Numbered from the stretch's first letter, positions 23,349 through 33,054 are shown. The stretch is 40,881 nucleotides of DNA from Clostridiales bacterium (GCA_012517905.1 JAAYUE010000073.1:1-40881); one strand, 5' to 3'. The notes: a model not told the origin generated them from the sequence alone. Program-made: numbers and translations.

Positions 23349-25034
23349 ATGAGAAAAAGAGACCCACGCCCCTTGCAGGACACCAACGAACCGGCCGCTG
23401 CGCGCCGCACAAACGGCGCGGCCGGCCCGGTTCTTTTCAAGGCGGCCTTCGTCGCCTCCGGCGCGGCGATGACGCTGTTGTTTTCATACAGCGGTTCGCT
23501 CCTGTTCATCGGCGCGGGCGTCATGCTGTCCCTCGCCATATGCGCGTTGCTGGCGTTCCGGTTTCACCTGATCGAGCGGTTTTTACCGCAGCCGAAGCTG
23601 CTGCCGATGGGTGCGGCGGCGGTGCTGACGGGATACATCTGCTACCTCTATGCGCTGAAATTCGCGCGCTCGACCAACGAGCTGCTGATCAAATATGTCG
23701 CTCGCGCGCCTTTTGGCGTCGCTTCCGGCGTGATCGCCGCCGTACTTCCGGCGCTGGTTGCGCTCGCCGCCTCTTTCACGCTGTTTTTATGGTTGTGGTG
23801 GTTTGTCGATCGGTCGGCTTCCTTCGCCGCACGGTGGGTCCGCACTTCGGGGCGGGCGGAACGGGTGTTTCTGATTGCCGCGTGGGTCGTGCTCGCCGCC
23901 GCAATCGCAATCGTATACCGCTCCACAACGGCGTTTTACGCAAGCAGCGCCCCATACGACGTCGTCTACACCGCGGACTCGTCCCAGCTCATGCAGTCCA
24001 ACGCGTTCTTCTACATCGACGCATATGAAAACGACATCCGGCAGCCGCTCTTTGCCGTGTTTTCCATGCCGTTTGCCGCCGCTGCCATGCTGGCCAGCCA
24101 GCTTTTGTTCTTCGTCCCGAACGCATATCCGATCGTCCTCGGCGCGGTACAGGCCTTTCTGCTGCTCTTCGGGTTTACGCTGCTCGCCCGGCTGCTGGAA
24201 ACGCGCGGCATCGAGAAAATTCTGTTTTTATGCCTTCTCGTATTCTCCTACCCTGCGCTGCTGTTTACGTTTACCGTAGAGCAATATTGTTTTGCGCTGT
24301 TTTGGGTGCTGCTGCTGGTCTACGCCTGGCATGAAGAGCGCGAAAACCGGACGCTTCCCTTTGTCGCCGCGGCGGGATCGCTGCTCACGAGCGGCGCGTT
24401 CTTCCCGCTCCTGCTAGAAAAAGGCGGCTTTGCAAAAAATCTCCGCCGCCTGATCGCCGCCGTATGCGCCTTTCTGGCGTTTTTTGTGCTCTTCGGACGC
24501 GTTCCGCTGCTCAACAGCACGATGCAGACGCTGAAGGATATCTCCTCCTTTTCCGGAAGCGCGCTTCCCCTGCAGGCCCGTCTGCTGCAATATCTCAACT
24601 TCGCGGCCACCTGTTTCGTTCGCCCGGGCGCCGGGGTTGATTTCACGACGTTTTCGCACGTATCCTTCCAGCTGAATCCGGCCGAATCCGTCAACCTGCT
24701 CGGCGTCGCGGTGCTGCTCGCCGCGGCTGCAGGCGCCGCGCTGGGCGCTCGCAAGAAGATCATCCGTCTTTCGGCCTGCTGGGCGGCGTTTTCGTTTCTG
24801 CTGCTCTGCGTGGTTGGCTGGGGAACGTCCGAAAACGGCCTCGTGCTGTACACGCTCTATTTTTCCTGGGCGTTCGCAATCCTGATCTACGAATTCCTCC
24901 AGCGTTTGCTGCGCCGGTGGAATACCGCGCGGATTGTGATCTTGGCGGCGCTCGTCGTGCTGCTTGTCTGCGTCAACTCCTCCGGCATGCGCGAACTGAT
25001 GCGCTTCGCCGTAACCTATTACCCCGCCGGCTGA
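23349..25034 (+). CDS. Polytopic membrane protein of unknown function
   Basis: A 561-residue protein with a basic, soluble N-terminus (about 25 residues) and some twelve hydrophobic segments through its length. I see no catalytic motif that I can name. The extracytoplasmic stretch after the fifth segment contains YTADSSQLMQSNAFFYIDAY, which resembles the first loop of membrane glycosyltransferases that use lipid-linked sugars, but this is weak. GGGAG precedes the ATG. It is followed closely by the HAD-GtrA fusion, whose GtrA part suggests a shared role in surface glycan assembly. Confidence 0.8.
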   Translation: MRKRDPRPLQDTNEPAAARRTNGAAGPVLFKAAFVASGAAMTLLFSYSGSLLFIGAGVMLSLAICALLAFRFHLIERFLPQPKLLPMGAAAVLTGYICYLYALKFARSTNELLIKYVARAPFGVASGVIAAVLPALVALAASFTLFLWLWWFVDRSASFAARWVRTSGRAERVFLIAAWVVLAAAIAIVYRSTTAFYASSAPYDVVYTADSSQLMQSNAFFYIDAYENDIRQPLFAVFSMPFAAAAMLASQLLFFVPNAYPIVLGAVQAFLLLFGFTLLARLLETRGIEKILFLCLLVFSYPALLFTFTVEQYCFALFWVLLLVYAWHEERENRTLPFVAAAGSLLTSGAFFPLLLEKGGFAKNLRRLIAAVCAFLAFFVLFGRVPLLNSTMQTLKDISSFSGSALPLQARLLQYLNFAATCFVRPGAGVDFTTFSHVSFQLNPAESVNLLGVAVLLAAAAGAALGARKKIIRLSACWAAFSFLLLCVVGWGTSENGLVLYTLYFSWAFAILIYEFLQRLLRRWNTARIVILAALVVLLVCVNSSGMRELMRFAVTYYPAG

Positions 25035-25074
25035 CGATGCCTCCGGCGAATAAAATCGATCAAAGGGACTTCGC

Positions 25075-26049
25075 ATGAACGCTTACGATTTTGACAAATG
25101 CATCTATGCAAAGGACAGCACGCTGGACTTCTACGCATACTGCGTAAAGAAACACCCGAACCTGCTGCGCTACGTCTGGAGGCAGGGCTGGGGCTTTTTG
25201 CTGTACGCCATGGGGCTGATCGAAAAAACCGCATTCAAAGAGCGCTTTTTCTCGTTTTTGCAGGGCGTCGACGATGTCGGCGCGGAAACGGTCGCGTTCT
25301 GGGGATCGCACCGGCAGCATCTTCGGAGCTGGTATCTTTCGCAGCGGCAGGCGGGCGACTTAATCGTCTCAGCGTCGCCGGAGTTTTTGCTCCAACCGCT
25401 CTGCGGCCTCCTGGGAATCCCGCGGCTGATCGCCTCGCGTGTGGACCCGAAGACCGGGCGGTTTCTCGGGGAAAACTGCTACGGCGCGGAGAAAGTCCGC
25501 CGCGTACGCGAGCAGATCGACGCCGCCGAGATCGACGCTTTTTATTCCGACTCACTTTCGGATCAGCCCATGGCGGACCTCGCAAAAGAGAGTTTTCTCG
25601 TCGTCAAGGGTGTGCCGATCCCCTGGAAGGATTACCGCACGACCTCCTGGCAGAAGGCAAAGCGGCATTTCCTGTCGTTTGAGTTCCTGCGGTTTCTGAT
25701 CATCGGCGGGATCAACACGCTCAACGGCGTGGCGTTTTCCTATCTGTTTTCGCTGATGCTTACGCCGCAGGTCGCGTTTGTTTGCGGCTATCTGGCGAGC
25801 CTGGTCATCTCCTATCTGTTGAACAGCTTTTTCACGTTCCACCAGCCGCTCTCGTTCGGCAAAATGATGAAATTCTTTGTCTCTTACATTCCGCATTTCC
25901 TCATTCAAAACGCCGTTGTCTATGTCGCCTGCAGTCTGCTTGGGTTCCCGCCGCTTGCGGGATACATCCTCGCCGCCGTGATCGGCATACCGGTCACCTT
26001 TCTGCTGCTGAAGCTCTTTACGTTTCGCAGCAAGCCGAAGCAGCCGTGA
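25075..26049 (+). CDS. Fusion of HAD-IB phosphatase and GtrA-like membrane domain
   Basis: A 324-residue two-domain protein. Residues 1-195 are a HAD subfamily IB hydrolase: motif I YDFDKCIYAKDST, motif II in IVSASPEFLLQP, a late acidic motif FYSDSLSDQPM. Residues 205-320 are a GtrA-like domain with four membrane segments starting FLRFLIIGGINTLNGVAFSY. GtrA proteins are thought to move undecaprenyl-phosphate-linked sugars across the membrane. The fusion therefore links a phosphatase facing the cytoplasm with a lipid-sugar flippase-like unit. AAAGGGA precedes the ATG. Confidence 0.9.
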   Translation: MNAYDFDKCIYAKDSTLDFYAYCVKKHPNLLRYVWRQGWGFLLYAMGLIEKTAFKERFFSFLQGVDDVGAETVAFWGSHRQHLRSWYLSQRQAGDLIVSASPEFLLQPLCGLLGIPRLIASRVDPKTGRFLGENCYGAEKVRRVREQIDAAEIDAFYSDSLSDQPMADLAKESFLVVKGVPIPWKDYRTTSWQKAKRHFLSFEFLRFLIIGGINTLNGVAFSYLFSLMLTPQVAFVCGYLASLVISYLLNSFFTFHQPLSFGKMMKFFVSYIPHFLIQNAVVYVACSLLGFPPLAGYILAAVIGIPVTFLLLKLFTFRSKPKQP

Positions 26050-26065
26050 CTCTTCACACGAAAAA

Positions 26066-26101
26066 ACGCGCCCCGTGCTGTTGCAGGCACGGGGTGCGCT
26101 T
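26066..26101. terminator. Strong bidirectional terminator
   Basis: GCGCCCCGTGC near 26068-26078 pairs with GCACGGGG-TGCGC (26087-26099, one bulged T). A-rich sequence on the left and T-rich on the right make it usable from both sides. It separates convergent genes. Confidence 0.85.
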
Positions 26102-26137
26102 TGTTTGAGCGGTTTTCGATTCGGCGAGCCGTTTTCT

Positions 26138-27412
26138 CTACTCGTTCGATTTGACGTCCGGCAGACGCGTGCGGTCCACGGACAACAGCCAGAAATACAT
26201 GCCGCCGAGCATCGTCATTGCCAGAATGCGGTATTGGTAATGCGCGTGCATGTACATCGGCTGCGTGCCGACCAGAATCCAGATGATCGGCAGAAACGCG
26301 ACCAGCAGCATGACCGCGCCGCGCGCATACCACTCCCGCTTGGTGCGCAAAAGTATCATCACGATCCCCGCCACGAGCAGGATCCCGCAGAACGCATAGA
26401 GCATCGGCCAGTCAAACAGATGCTTAAACGCCGAGATGATCGCCGCGAGTTTATCATAGCGGAACATGAACCGCGTGTCTTTCACCACGCCGAGCCGCTC
26501 CGCCGCGGCGCCCCAGGCGGAGGCGAACGCGTTCTGGTCGGTAAAGACGCTCGTGAGGACCAGCTTGGTGATCCACATCATGAAGTAGGACACAAACCAG
26601 ATGCCCATGAGCTTGAGCGACTGCAGCAGCATGGCTTTCGCGGTGGGCGGGTTTTTCGAATAGCTCTGGCAAATCAATAGCCCGAGCAGCGGCAGCCCGA
26701 GCGTGAGCAGTGGCGTGGTGTAGAAGTCGAAGAACATCGTGGCCATGCCGAGAATCATGAAACCCATCGGCGCGGTCTGCGGCCGCTTGAGCCAGCGCGG
26801 CACGAAGAGCATGCCGATAAACGCAATGAAGAAGCAAACGCTGTATTGAAACAGCGCGCTTGCGACAACCGGGTTGACGAACAATATGCCAGCCGTAAAC
26901 AGCATCGGCGGCCAGAAGGAGCGCGTCTGAAACGCGAGCATCAGCGTCGCGGCGGCCATGAGCAGGAAGAACCCCCACATGATGAAGGTACGTATGCTGC
27001 CGTAGTCCATCACCGACAGCAGCGCGCGCACATAGATGCGGAACCCATGCCAGTAGCGGACATAGAACACATCCGCCTGCTCGTGGTTTTCGACGCTCGC
27101 CCGCGCGCTCTCGAGCGTGAAATCGTCCTCGAGCGGATAAGCGTTTTTCAGCACGCTGCTTGGCGAGTCCTTCACGTCCATATAGGTGGAGAGCGAGAGG
27201 ATGATAACCTCCGTCCAGTCGTCCAGATGATAGGACCCCCAGTCGAAGCGCAGCATATGAAATCTAGCATACTCCGGCTCCAGCTCGTCCATCGAGAGCA
27301 GGTAGTTTTTCTCCACCTGGTCCTGCGGACACAGCCCGCTGAGGAACAGCATGCCTACGCCGAGCATCACGAGCAGCATGTAGGTGATCAGATATTTCCA
27401 GAACTTCGGCAT
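26138..27412 (-). CDS. Polytopic membrane protein of unknown function
   Basis: A 424-residue protein with one N-terminal membrane segment, an extracytoplasmic domain of about 100 residues (rich in Asp/Glu/Tyr, about 30-135), and then about eight membrane segments. This plan resembles bacterial membrane glycosyltransferase-like proteins, but no DD or ExD motif is obvious. A single gene with its own promoter at 27503-27532. It may belong to the same envelope-glycan set as the plus-strand genes next to it. Confidence 0.8.
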   Translation of the reverse strand: MPKFWKYLITYMLLVMLGVGMLFLSGLCPQDQVEKNYLLSMDELEPEYARFHMLRFDWGSYHLDDWTEVIILSLSTYMDVKDSPSSVLKNAYPLEDDFTLESARASVENHEQADVFYVRYWHGFRIYVRALLSVMDYGSIRTFIMWGFFLLMAAATLMLAFQTRSFWPPMLFTAGILFVNPVVASALFQYSVCFFIAFIGMLFVPRWLKRPQTAPMGFMILGMATMFFDFYTTPLLTLGLPLLGLLICQSYSKNPPTAKAMLLQSLKLMGIWFVSYFMMWITKLVLTSVFTDQNAFASAWGAAAERLGVVKDTRFMFRYDKLAAIISAFKHLFDWPMLYAFCGILLVAGIVMILLRTKREWYARGAVMLLVAFLPIIWILVGTQPMYMHAHYQYRILAMTMLGGMYFWLLSVDRTRLPDVKSNE

Positions 27413-27502
27413 CTTTTTTTCGATGATGGTTCACTCCCCCCACCCAATAATCCGGGCGTCTTCGTCCACGACCCGGCGGATCGATTCCGCAAGGTTCATG
27501 CA

Positions 27503-27532
27503 ATTTTATCATCGCGGCTTGTGCGTGGTCAA
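27503..27532 (-). promoter_or_regulatory. Promoter of the membrane protein gene
   Basis: On the minus strand TTGACC (27532-27527) and TAAAAT (27508-27503) are 18 bases apart, about 90 bases upstream of the ATG. Confidence 0.65.
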
Positions 27533-27563
27533 GCGAAACGCGCAAGGGGTTGTCTTCTCCAGT

Positions 27564-29171
27564 TCAGTCCGCTCTGCGCACCAGCCGCGCAAGGTTGAAG
27601 ATACAGATTACGTCGCCCTGCGGCGCTTTTTCATTCACGTATGGACAATCGTTCGCCTCGCCCGTCTTGGGGTCGCTCCGCTGCGCGCCCGCTCCGTGAA
27701 CGTCCTGCACGACGCCGTTCATCTGTCCCAACGCCTCTCCGAAGGAAACATAGACCGCATGGCTTCCCGTCGGCTTTCCATCGAGATGCGTGGTGCTCGA
27801 CCAATAGAACGCGAAATTGCGCCCTCCCGTAATATCCGTGATCTGCGTGGCCTGAAAGATCGGATCGATTGCGGCGGAATTTGTCGTGTCCGGACATCTA
27901 GTATAATCGACAATGCTTTGGAGCTGTTTCGCATCCGGAAGCGTCCAGTCGTCATATCCGGCGTAGACCATGTTTTCCGCCCAATCCAGCGATGCCTGCC
28001 AGGTCATCTTGCCGTCGCCCGCGCTGCCCGCGCCAAAGTACCCGCTGTCGTATTTCATCCAAATCAACCCCGTGGCCTCGTCGGTGATCGTTCCGTCCCC
28101 GTTGTCGACATAACTGTTTATCCCATAGTGCGTGTTCCCGCGCACATGCAGCACATAAAACGTCTTGTCAATGGGATAGCCTTTGATCCTGCCATCCGCG
28201 AAATTGACGCCGAACATCGTCGTATTTCCCCCCATCGTGTCGCTCTGGTAAATCGTGCTCGTCGCATACTGGGAGTCGATGACCCGTTCTCCGGTTTCGT
28301 CACCGTAATGGAACGAAAAATAATCGGTGTCGATATATGGAACGGAGCTTTCCGCATCCGCTCCTGTGCGGCCTGAAAATTGAATCAGCGAATACAGCTC
28401 TTTGATCGTCGGCAGTCTCCAATCGTCATACCCCGCAAGACGAAACGACTTGAGGCTGTCCACAGCCTCTTGCCAGGTCATTTTATCCCCGGGGTCCTGC
28501 TGCCACGTCAGTCCTGTAACGCGATCGGTCACAGTGCCGTCCCGATTGTCCGTATAGCTCGGCGCATTGCCTGAATAAGTGGCATCCTGCCCGTAAAACG
28601 CGTCCCCTTCTTTCGGCGCACTTATCTCGCCCGTGTCGCTGTAAAACGCTATCTGGTTGGTATCGACGGCTGGATACCCTCCCGCTTCGGCGGTATATCC
28701 GGCGTCGGTTAAGAGTTGTTCTTCTATGTTGTTCGCTCCCTCTATCGTTAAACTGCTTTTCGCCCCGCCCGGCGTCTTCTGACCGGTCACCGCGTCGCCG
28801 GTGTCGGACGGATCGATCGCCGTTTCCGACGCAGTTTCGCCAAGCAGCCGCGCCAGCGTCTGCGCCTGCTGCCGGGTCATCAGTCCGGCTGCTATCGCGA
28901 GGTCGATCGGGTCGCCGCCGCTGCCATGTTCCTTTAAGTATGCCAGCAGCGTTTGCTCCTCCGCTTCGCTCATCAGGCCCTGATCGACCAGTCCATCCAG
29001 CGCGCTCTGCAATCGATCGAATCTGCTTCGGCTTTGTTCCGAACGGTCTGTCTGCCCGGGCGTTTCCAGAGCGGGCGTCGGCAAGGCGGCTGTGTTGCTG
29101 ACCGCACAGCCGGCAAGCAACAACGCGCTGAACGCAGCCACGGTTGCGACGATCCTCTTCGTTTTTTTCAT
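27564..29171 (-). CDS. Lipoprotein with two DUF1566 (Lcl-like) domains
   Basis: A 535-residue lipoprotein: the signal peptide ends in LLLAGC (Cys at about 22). Residues 45-110 are helical, with two short EF-hand-like or SHOCT-like segments ([20 protein letters not shown], then [16 protein letters not shown]). Two DUF1566 domains follow: [17 protein letters not shown] with [13 protein letters not shown], and [16 protein letters not shown] with [13 protein letters not shown]. Proteins of this type occur on surfaces and are linked to adhesion (Legionella Lcl has the domain). AGGGAG precedes the ATG. Confidence 0.87.
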   Translation of the reverse strand: MKKTKRIVATVAAFSALLLAGCAVSNTAALPTPALETPGQTDRSEQSRSRFDRLQSALDGLVDQGLMSEAEEQTLLAYLKEHGSGGDPIDLAIAAGLMTRQQAQTLARLLGETASETAIDPSDTGDAVTGQKTPGGAKSSLTIEGANNIEEQLLTDAGYTAEAGGYPAVDTNQIAFYSDTGEISAPKEGDAFYGQDATYSGNAPSYTDNRDGTVTDRVTGLTWQQDPGDKMTWQEAVDSLKSFRLAGYDDWRLPTIKELYSLIQFSGRTGADAESSVPYIDTDYFSFHYGDETGERVIDSQYATSTIYQSDTMGGNTTMFGVNFADGRIKGYPIDKTFYVLHVRGNTHYGINSYVDNGDGTITDEATGLIWMKYDSGYFGAGSAGDGKMTWQASLDWAENMVYAGYDDWTLPDAKQLQSIVDYTRCPDTTNSAAIDPIFQATQITDITGGRNFAFYWSSTTHLDGKPTGSHAVYVSFGEALGQMNGVVQDVHGAGAQRSDPKTGEANDCPYVNEKAPQGDVICIFNLARLVRRAD

Positions 29172-29232
29172 TCGAATCTCCCTTCATCGACCTGCAGCAT
29201 TTGCCCGCCGGAAATCACGGCTTATTTCGAAT

Positions 29233-29799
29233 TTACCATAAATAGGGAATCAACCGCCAGGTCGTTTTGCAATACTCGCTGTAAGCTGAGCCGAAATGCG
29301 ACAGGAGCGCCCTTTCTTCAACACGGATTCGATAGACGATGCACGGCAAAAGTATGGCGGCAATGGCGCATGACGCCAGCCACGAATGAAAGGCGAGCCC
29401 CATAAAGGAAAACACAAGCAGCAGCCCTGTATAGGCCGGATGCCGGATCCATCTGTAGGGACCGTCTTTTATCAGTTCTTGGTCTGCGTCGATCGATACT
29501 TCCGTTGAAAAGCTCTTCCCAAAAGCCATGATAGACCATACCCGCAAAGCAACGCCCAGCGCCATCGCAACAGCGCCGATGTCAGGAATTGGCTGATCGA
29601 CCCATCCCCAATGAAACGCGTGAAAGGCAAACGTAATCGTCACCCCCGCATAAACAGCAATTCTGATCAACCAGGCCGATCCTCTGTCCGTTTTGACAGA
29701 AACGATGTCGCGTCTTAATAGAACGGTTCTCACAACAATGATGATTTCGGACACGCCCCAACTCAGAAAGGCAAGCCACGATAATATCCCAATTTTCAA
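29233..29799 (-). CDS. Isoprenylcysteine carboxyl methyltransferase-like membrane protein
   Basis: A 188-residue protein with four to five membrane segments. The C-terminal part has GPYRWIRHPAYTGLLLVFSF and RIRVEERALLSHFGSAYSEY, the conserved SAM-binding and active-site region of the ICMT/PEMT family. The substrate in bacteria is usually unknown, often a lipid. The start is TTG at 29799 with AAGAGGTGA upstream; no ATG lies nearby. Confidence 0.85.
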   Translation of the reverse strand: MKIGILSWLAFLSWGVSEIIIVVRTVLLRRDIVSVKTDRGSAWLIRIAVYAGVTITFAFHAFHWGWVDQPIPDIGAVAMALGVALRVWSIMAFGKSFSTEVSIDADQELIKDGPYRWIRHPAYTGLLLVFSFMGLAFHSWLASCAIAAILLPCIVYRIRVEERALLSHFGSAYSEYCKTTWRLIPYLW

Positions 29800-29963
29800 T
29801 TTCTCACCTCTTGCAGCTCCACAATAGCCATCCGTTATTCGACGGCCCGCGCAGCAGGCTTGCAGTTACATACTACCCGAAACAAATCAAAAAATAAACC
29901 GTTCGCGCCCTTTCGGTTGATTGTCATTTGCTTCTCCGGAAATTGCAGATATGCCAAAAAACG

Positions 29964-29987
29964 AACAAAGCCCAAACGGGCTTTGTT
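29964..29987. terminator. Hairpin, possible terminator
   Basis: AACAAAGCCC at 29964-29973 pairs perfectly with GGGCTTTGTT at 29978-29987 around AAAC. The T tracts outside are broken by G, so strength is uncertain. Confidence 0.55.
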
Positions 29988-30057
29988 TGTTGGCAAAGGC
30001 TGATAATTTTGATACGATGAAACTTTTTGCTGACAATCGAAAGCGCGGGTTTAGGTT

Positions 30058-30122
30058 TCGTTAGCACAAGTATAAATCGTTAGCGAGGGTGCACACCTTT
30101 CGTTAGCGATAAAAGGCACCCT
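30058..30122. repeat. Three TCGTTAGC repeats with an enclosing hairpin
   Basis: TCGTTAGC occurs at 30058-30065, 30077-30084 and 30100-30107. AGGGTGC (30086-30092) pairs with GCACCCT (30116-30122), which places the third copy in the loop. No function is known to me. Confidence 0.6.
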
Positions 30123-30232
30123 ACGTTTAATTCGCGTAGAATGCCTTATTCCAACTGTAGCCATATGATATTGGATTTCATGTTATCCAGCCACTTTTAG
30201 CAGGGCCTTGATCGCCTCTCAAAAGACAGAAT

Positions 30233-31873
30233 CTACTTGATCGGCAGTACGTAAAGCTCGTCTATGCTCTTTCCAAAAAGCTTCATAACCCATTGCTCAA
30301 AGTGGGCAAGCGGTTTATCGCGGAAGCCGTCGCCCTGAGTGCCAAAAACTGCGTTGAATACAGCAGGCACATCGTCGGGATAGCCGCCGTATTCGCCTGT
30401 CGCCGGATAGTAGTCATAAGACGCGCTCACCGTGCCATCGTTTTTGTCGGCGGATATATGGTACATAATCTTTCCGGGGTCATGCTCGAGACCGTTGGGA
30501 TGGTATGTTACTCTCAAAGAATAACCGTTCACGTCGGTGTCCATAAGCTCAATGTTCCAGTTGTCTGGGAACTCGCCCCACTCCGGTCGCGCGATTGCGA
30601 CAGACGCATAGTGTGGCTCGCGCTGCTCGTACACGCCGCACGTTCCGGCGTCGTCAAAGCCAAACCCTAAGCCCATAAGCGAGTTTTCAGATACCTCGGG
30701 CTGTTCGGGCGGAGCTTCGGATTCCCGCGGCAAGGCGTAAAGCGTGTCAGCCGAAACCCCGAAGGTGTCGCTCATAACGCGGTTAAAATCCTTTATGGGC
30801 GTCAGTTGCAGATAGGGGTCAACTTCGGCATACGCTTTCTCGATAAACACACCCAACGCATCCCACTCGCCGTATTCTACATTCATTTCATCACTCTTGG
30901 GGTCAAAGGTATAGCGGAAATCGCCCTGTTCGCTGAAAACAAAGAAGGTCTTTTGATCGGGGTTATAGACGACCATGATTTCATGTTCTGTGCCGGGATT
31001 TTTGCACAGCAGTACGGCGTTTATATTGTCCCTGTTTTCCGGCTCACCCCACTCTGCGCGGTTAATCGAGACATACATATTCTCTGCTTTGTAGGCCTCT
31101 ATCTGCGGCGCGTTGTCGGGTATGGCAAACCCAAGCTCGCGCAGCGAGGACACAATGGAGAAATCCTTTTCTTCAAGGTTGGGATAGATAGCGGCAAGCG
31201 AAGTGTAGTCACTGATGGGGCAACCCGACAATTGCAACTGCCGCAAATTGGTAAGCCCCGCAAGCGGCGATACGTCGCTAACCTGCGTGTTGGCAAGACT
31301 TAACCACCACAGCTCCGTTAAGCCGGAAAGCATACTGATATCGCTTATCGTTGAATATTCAAGCAACAGCATACCCAAGCCGGTCAGGTTTGCAAGCGGG
31401 GTATAGTCCTGTGCCTGGCAGTTGAAAAGCGTCAGTGAGCCAAGATTAGTAAGCCCCGCAAGCGGTGTTATATCGGCTACGGGATTTCCGCCCAGCGATA
31501 GGTTGGTGAGTTTCGTAAGCCCCGCAAGAGGCGATATGTCTGTGATCGCATGGAAATGCAGCTCAAGGTTTTCGAGGTTTTTGAAATTCTCCAAGCCGGA
31601 TATATCCGTTATCTGCGTATTCGGGGCAGGCTCCTGTTGCCAATCGACGCCAAGCTTCAATTCCATTACCGCCTCCGCCTCGGCAAGCGTAATATCGCCC
31701 TCCGGCTTGTTCATTGCGGCGCGCACCATTTCCTCCAACAAGGGGTCGGAAAAAACGATCGTTTTTTCAGGCTCAGGTGTCTGTGTCACCTCCGGCTTGG
31801 ACGACGGCTGCGAACACGCCGCCAAAGCGCAGACCATTACCACGGCCAACAGGATGGATAATAGCTTTTTCAT
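30233..31873 (-). CDS. Leucine-rich repeat lipoprotein
   Basis: A 546-residue surface lipoprotein. The signal peptide ends in ALAAC (Cys about 20). Residues 85-245 hold about seven 22-residue LRR units of the SDS22/internalin type (LTNLSLGGNPVADITPLAG, LTNLRQLQLSGCPISDYTSL). The C-terminal 300 residues hold two related blocks of beta-rich sequence, each starting near SLRELGF/SLMGLGF, with YVSINRAEWGE and YASVAIARPEWGE, and ending in FGxSxDxLYxLP. That is an internal duplication. AAAGGAG precedes the ATG. Probable role: protein binding at the surface. Confidence 0.9.
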   Translation of the reverse strand: MKKLLSILLAVVMVCALAACSQPSSKPEVTQTPEPEKTIVFSDPLLEEMVRAAMNKPEGDITLAEAEAVMELKLGVDWQQEPAPNTQITDISGLENFKNLENLELHFHAITDISPLAGLTKLTNLSLGGNPVADITPLAGLTNLGSLTLFNCQAQDYTPLANLTGLGMLLLEYSTISDISMLSGLTELWWLSLANTQVSDVSPLAGLTNLRQLQLSGCPISDYTSLAAIYPNLEEKDFSIVSSLRELGFAIPDNAPQIEAYKAENMYVSINRAEWGEPENRDNINAVLLCKNPGTEHEIMVVYNPDQKTFFVFSEQGDFRYTFDPKSDEMNVEYGEWDALGVFIEKAYAEVDPYLQLTPIKDFNRVMSDTFGVSADTLYALPRESEAPPEQPEVSENSLMGLGFGFDDAGTCGVYEQREPHYASVAIARPEWGEFPDNWNIELMDTDVNGYSLRVTYHPNGLEHDPGKIMYHISADKNDGTVSASYDYYPATGEYGGYPDDVPAVFNAVFGTQGDGFRDKPLAHFEQWVMKLFGKSIDELYVLPIK

Positions 31874-31976
31874 ACTCTTTCTCCTTTATTTTCGTCAACA
31901 TAACCGACTGTGACTTACTGATCAGATACTCTGTTTCCTATCACAACCATGACTCCGCTAGAAACTCAGCTACTTT

Positions 31977-32183
31977 TCAACGTCCTTTTTTACTCGTTTC
32001 ATTCCGGCGTTGTCTATTGCTATCAGGTCGGCTGCGCAGGTTAACTGTAATAAGAAATATACCCACAGCAAGCAAAATGACATGTTCAACTGAGAGGGCT
32101 GTATCGGACTCCAATGCTTCCCGTCTAATCGTATAATCTGTATATGCTTTTTCAATCGGACTTTTTCTAACCCCGCAGCTCAT
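31977..32183 (-). CDS. Possible small single-span membrane protein
   Basis: A 68-residue open frame in the 321-base gap between two lipoprotein genes. It has one hydrophobic segment (VILLAVGIFLITVNL) and a basic tail (RNETSKKGR), which suits a one-span membrane peptide, but its ribosome binding site is poor and I recognise no family. It could equally be the remains of a larger gene. Nothing else is seen in 31874-32194. Confidence 0.3.
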   Translation of the reverse strand: MSCGVRKSPIEKAYTDYTIRREALESDTALSVEHVILLAVGIFLITVNLRSRPDSNRQRRNETSKKGR

Positions 32184-32194
32184 CCGCTTTGTGA

Positions 32195-33025
32195 TCAGTT
32201 AGAGGAGTCCGTGGGCACATACTCAAAGCTGAGATCTAATCCATCTGATGTCATACCGGTGATGGTGGTTCCCTTGACGCTATACCACTCACTGCAAGTC
32301 TTCGGGAAGTCAGCAGCTTCGCTGCCGGTTAGCGCCGCAGGCTTGCCGGGAGTTGTCGAAATGCCGATGATGCCGTCCTCGCCGTCCACGGCTATCATGT
32401 AGATCGAGGTTGTGCCGTCTTCGTTGAGAAAGTAATATTGCCCTATGTAACCGAATGCCGCTTTTCGATATTCGATATAGGTACTCTCGGCGCCGTTCAC
32501 CGTGACTGTGCAGGTTAGAGCATCGATGGCTGGGTTGTATGTGCCTGAATACGCAAACTCCTTATTCTCTTTGTCAGAATAGGTTACGGTATAGTTATTG
32601 CCGTTCTCGGTGTATTGGATGTTGGTCGCACCCATCATCGAGAGCCCAATCTCCATCGTCTCCTGACCCATACCAAAAAAACTTATAGGCAGCAACGCCA
32701 AATCGGTCATGCCGACGCCCAGAAAAGAAAGTACTGCCATGCCCGCATCGGGGTTGTTAGATAAACCGTCGGTGATCTTGATAATTACAGCATTCTTAGC
32801 TTCCAGATAAGCGGCATAAGATTCTGCCAAATTGGCGCCATAATCTATATCACTAGTGTCTTTGGGAGCTTCCGAAACAGCGGGCGTTTCCTTGGATACA
32901 GCCGATTCATCCGGGGCCACGTTATCATTTGTTGGAACCGGGTCGGATTTTGTCGGCCCGCCACATCCTGCGAAAACTGCTACAAGGAGCAGCACAGCTA
33001 TAAGCATACATAACACTTTTTTCAT
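32195..33025 (-). CDS. Lipoprotein of unknown function
   Basis: A 276-residue lipoprotein: signal peptide with lipobox VFAGC (Cys about 21), a Ser/Thr/Pro/Glu-rich linker to about 60, then a beta-rich domain with repeated Tyr/Thr/Gly strands (NNYTVTYSDKENKEFAYSGT, TSIYMIAVDGEDGIIGI). No enzyme motif is visible. GGAGGA precedes the ATG at 33025; the longer frame to 33115 runs through a decayed upstream gene. It is separated from the next LRR lipoprotein by 321 bases. Confidence 0.82.
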   Translation of the reverse strand: MKKVLCMLIAVLLLVAVFAGCGGPTKSDPVPTNDNVAPDESAVSKETPAVSEAPKDTSDIDYGANLAESYAAYLEAKNAVIIKITDGLSNNPDAGMAVLSFLGVGMTDLALLPISFFGMGQETMEIGLSMMGATNIQYTENGNNYTVTYSDKENKEFAYSGTYNPAIDALTCTVTVNGAESTYIEYRKAAFGYIGQYYFLNEDGTTSIYMIAVDGEDGIIGISTTPGKPAALTGSEAADFPKTCSEWYSVKGTTITGMTSDGLDLSFEYVPTDSSN

Positions 33026-33054
33026 TACGTTTATCCTCCAATAAGTATAAGTGT

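Larger units (their letters stand above)
29800..30232. other. Gene-free stretch at the border of the low-GC region
   Basis: No gene is supported in 433 bases. It contains the hairpin at 29964-29987, three TCGTTAGC words with a stem around one of them (30058-30122), and AT-rich sequence. GC content falls here compared with the left part, and stays lower to the right, which suggests the border of an acquired region. Confidence 0.55.

Noticed and set aside
31970..32155. A second small minus-strand frame in the gap before the LRR lipoprotein
   Set aside because: It overlaps the frame with the clear membrane segment, has no ribosome binding site and no recognisable features.
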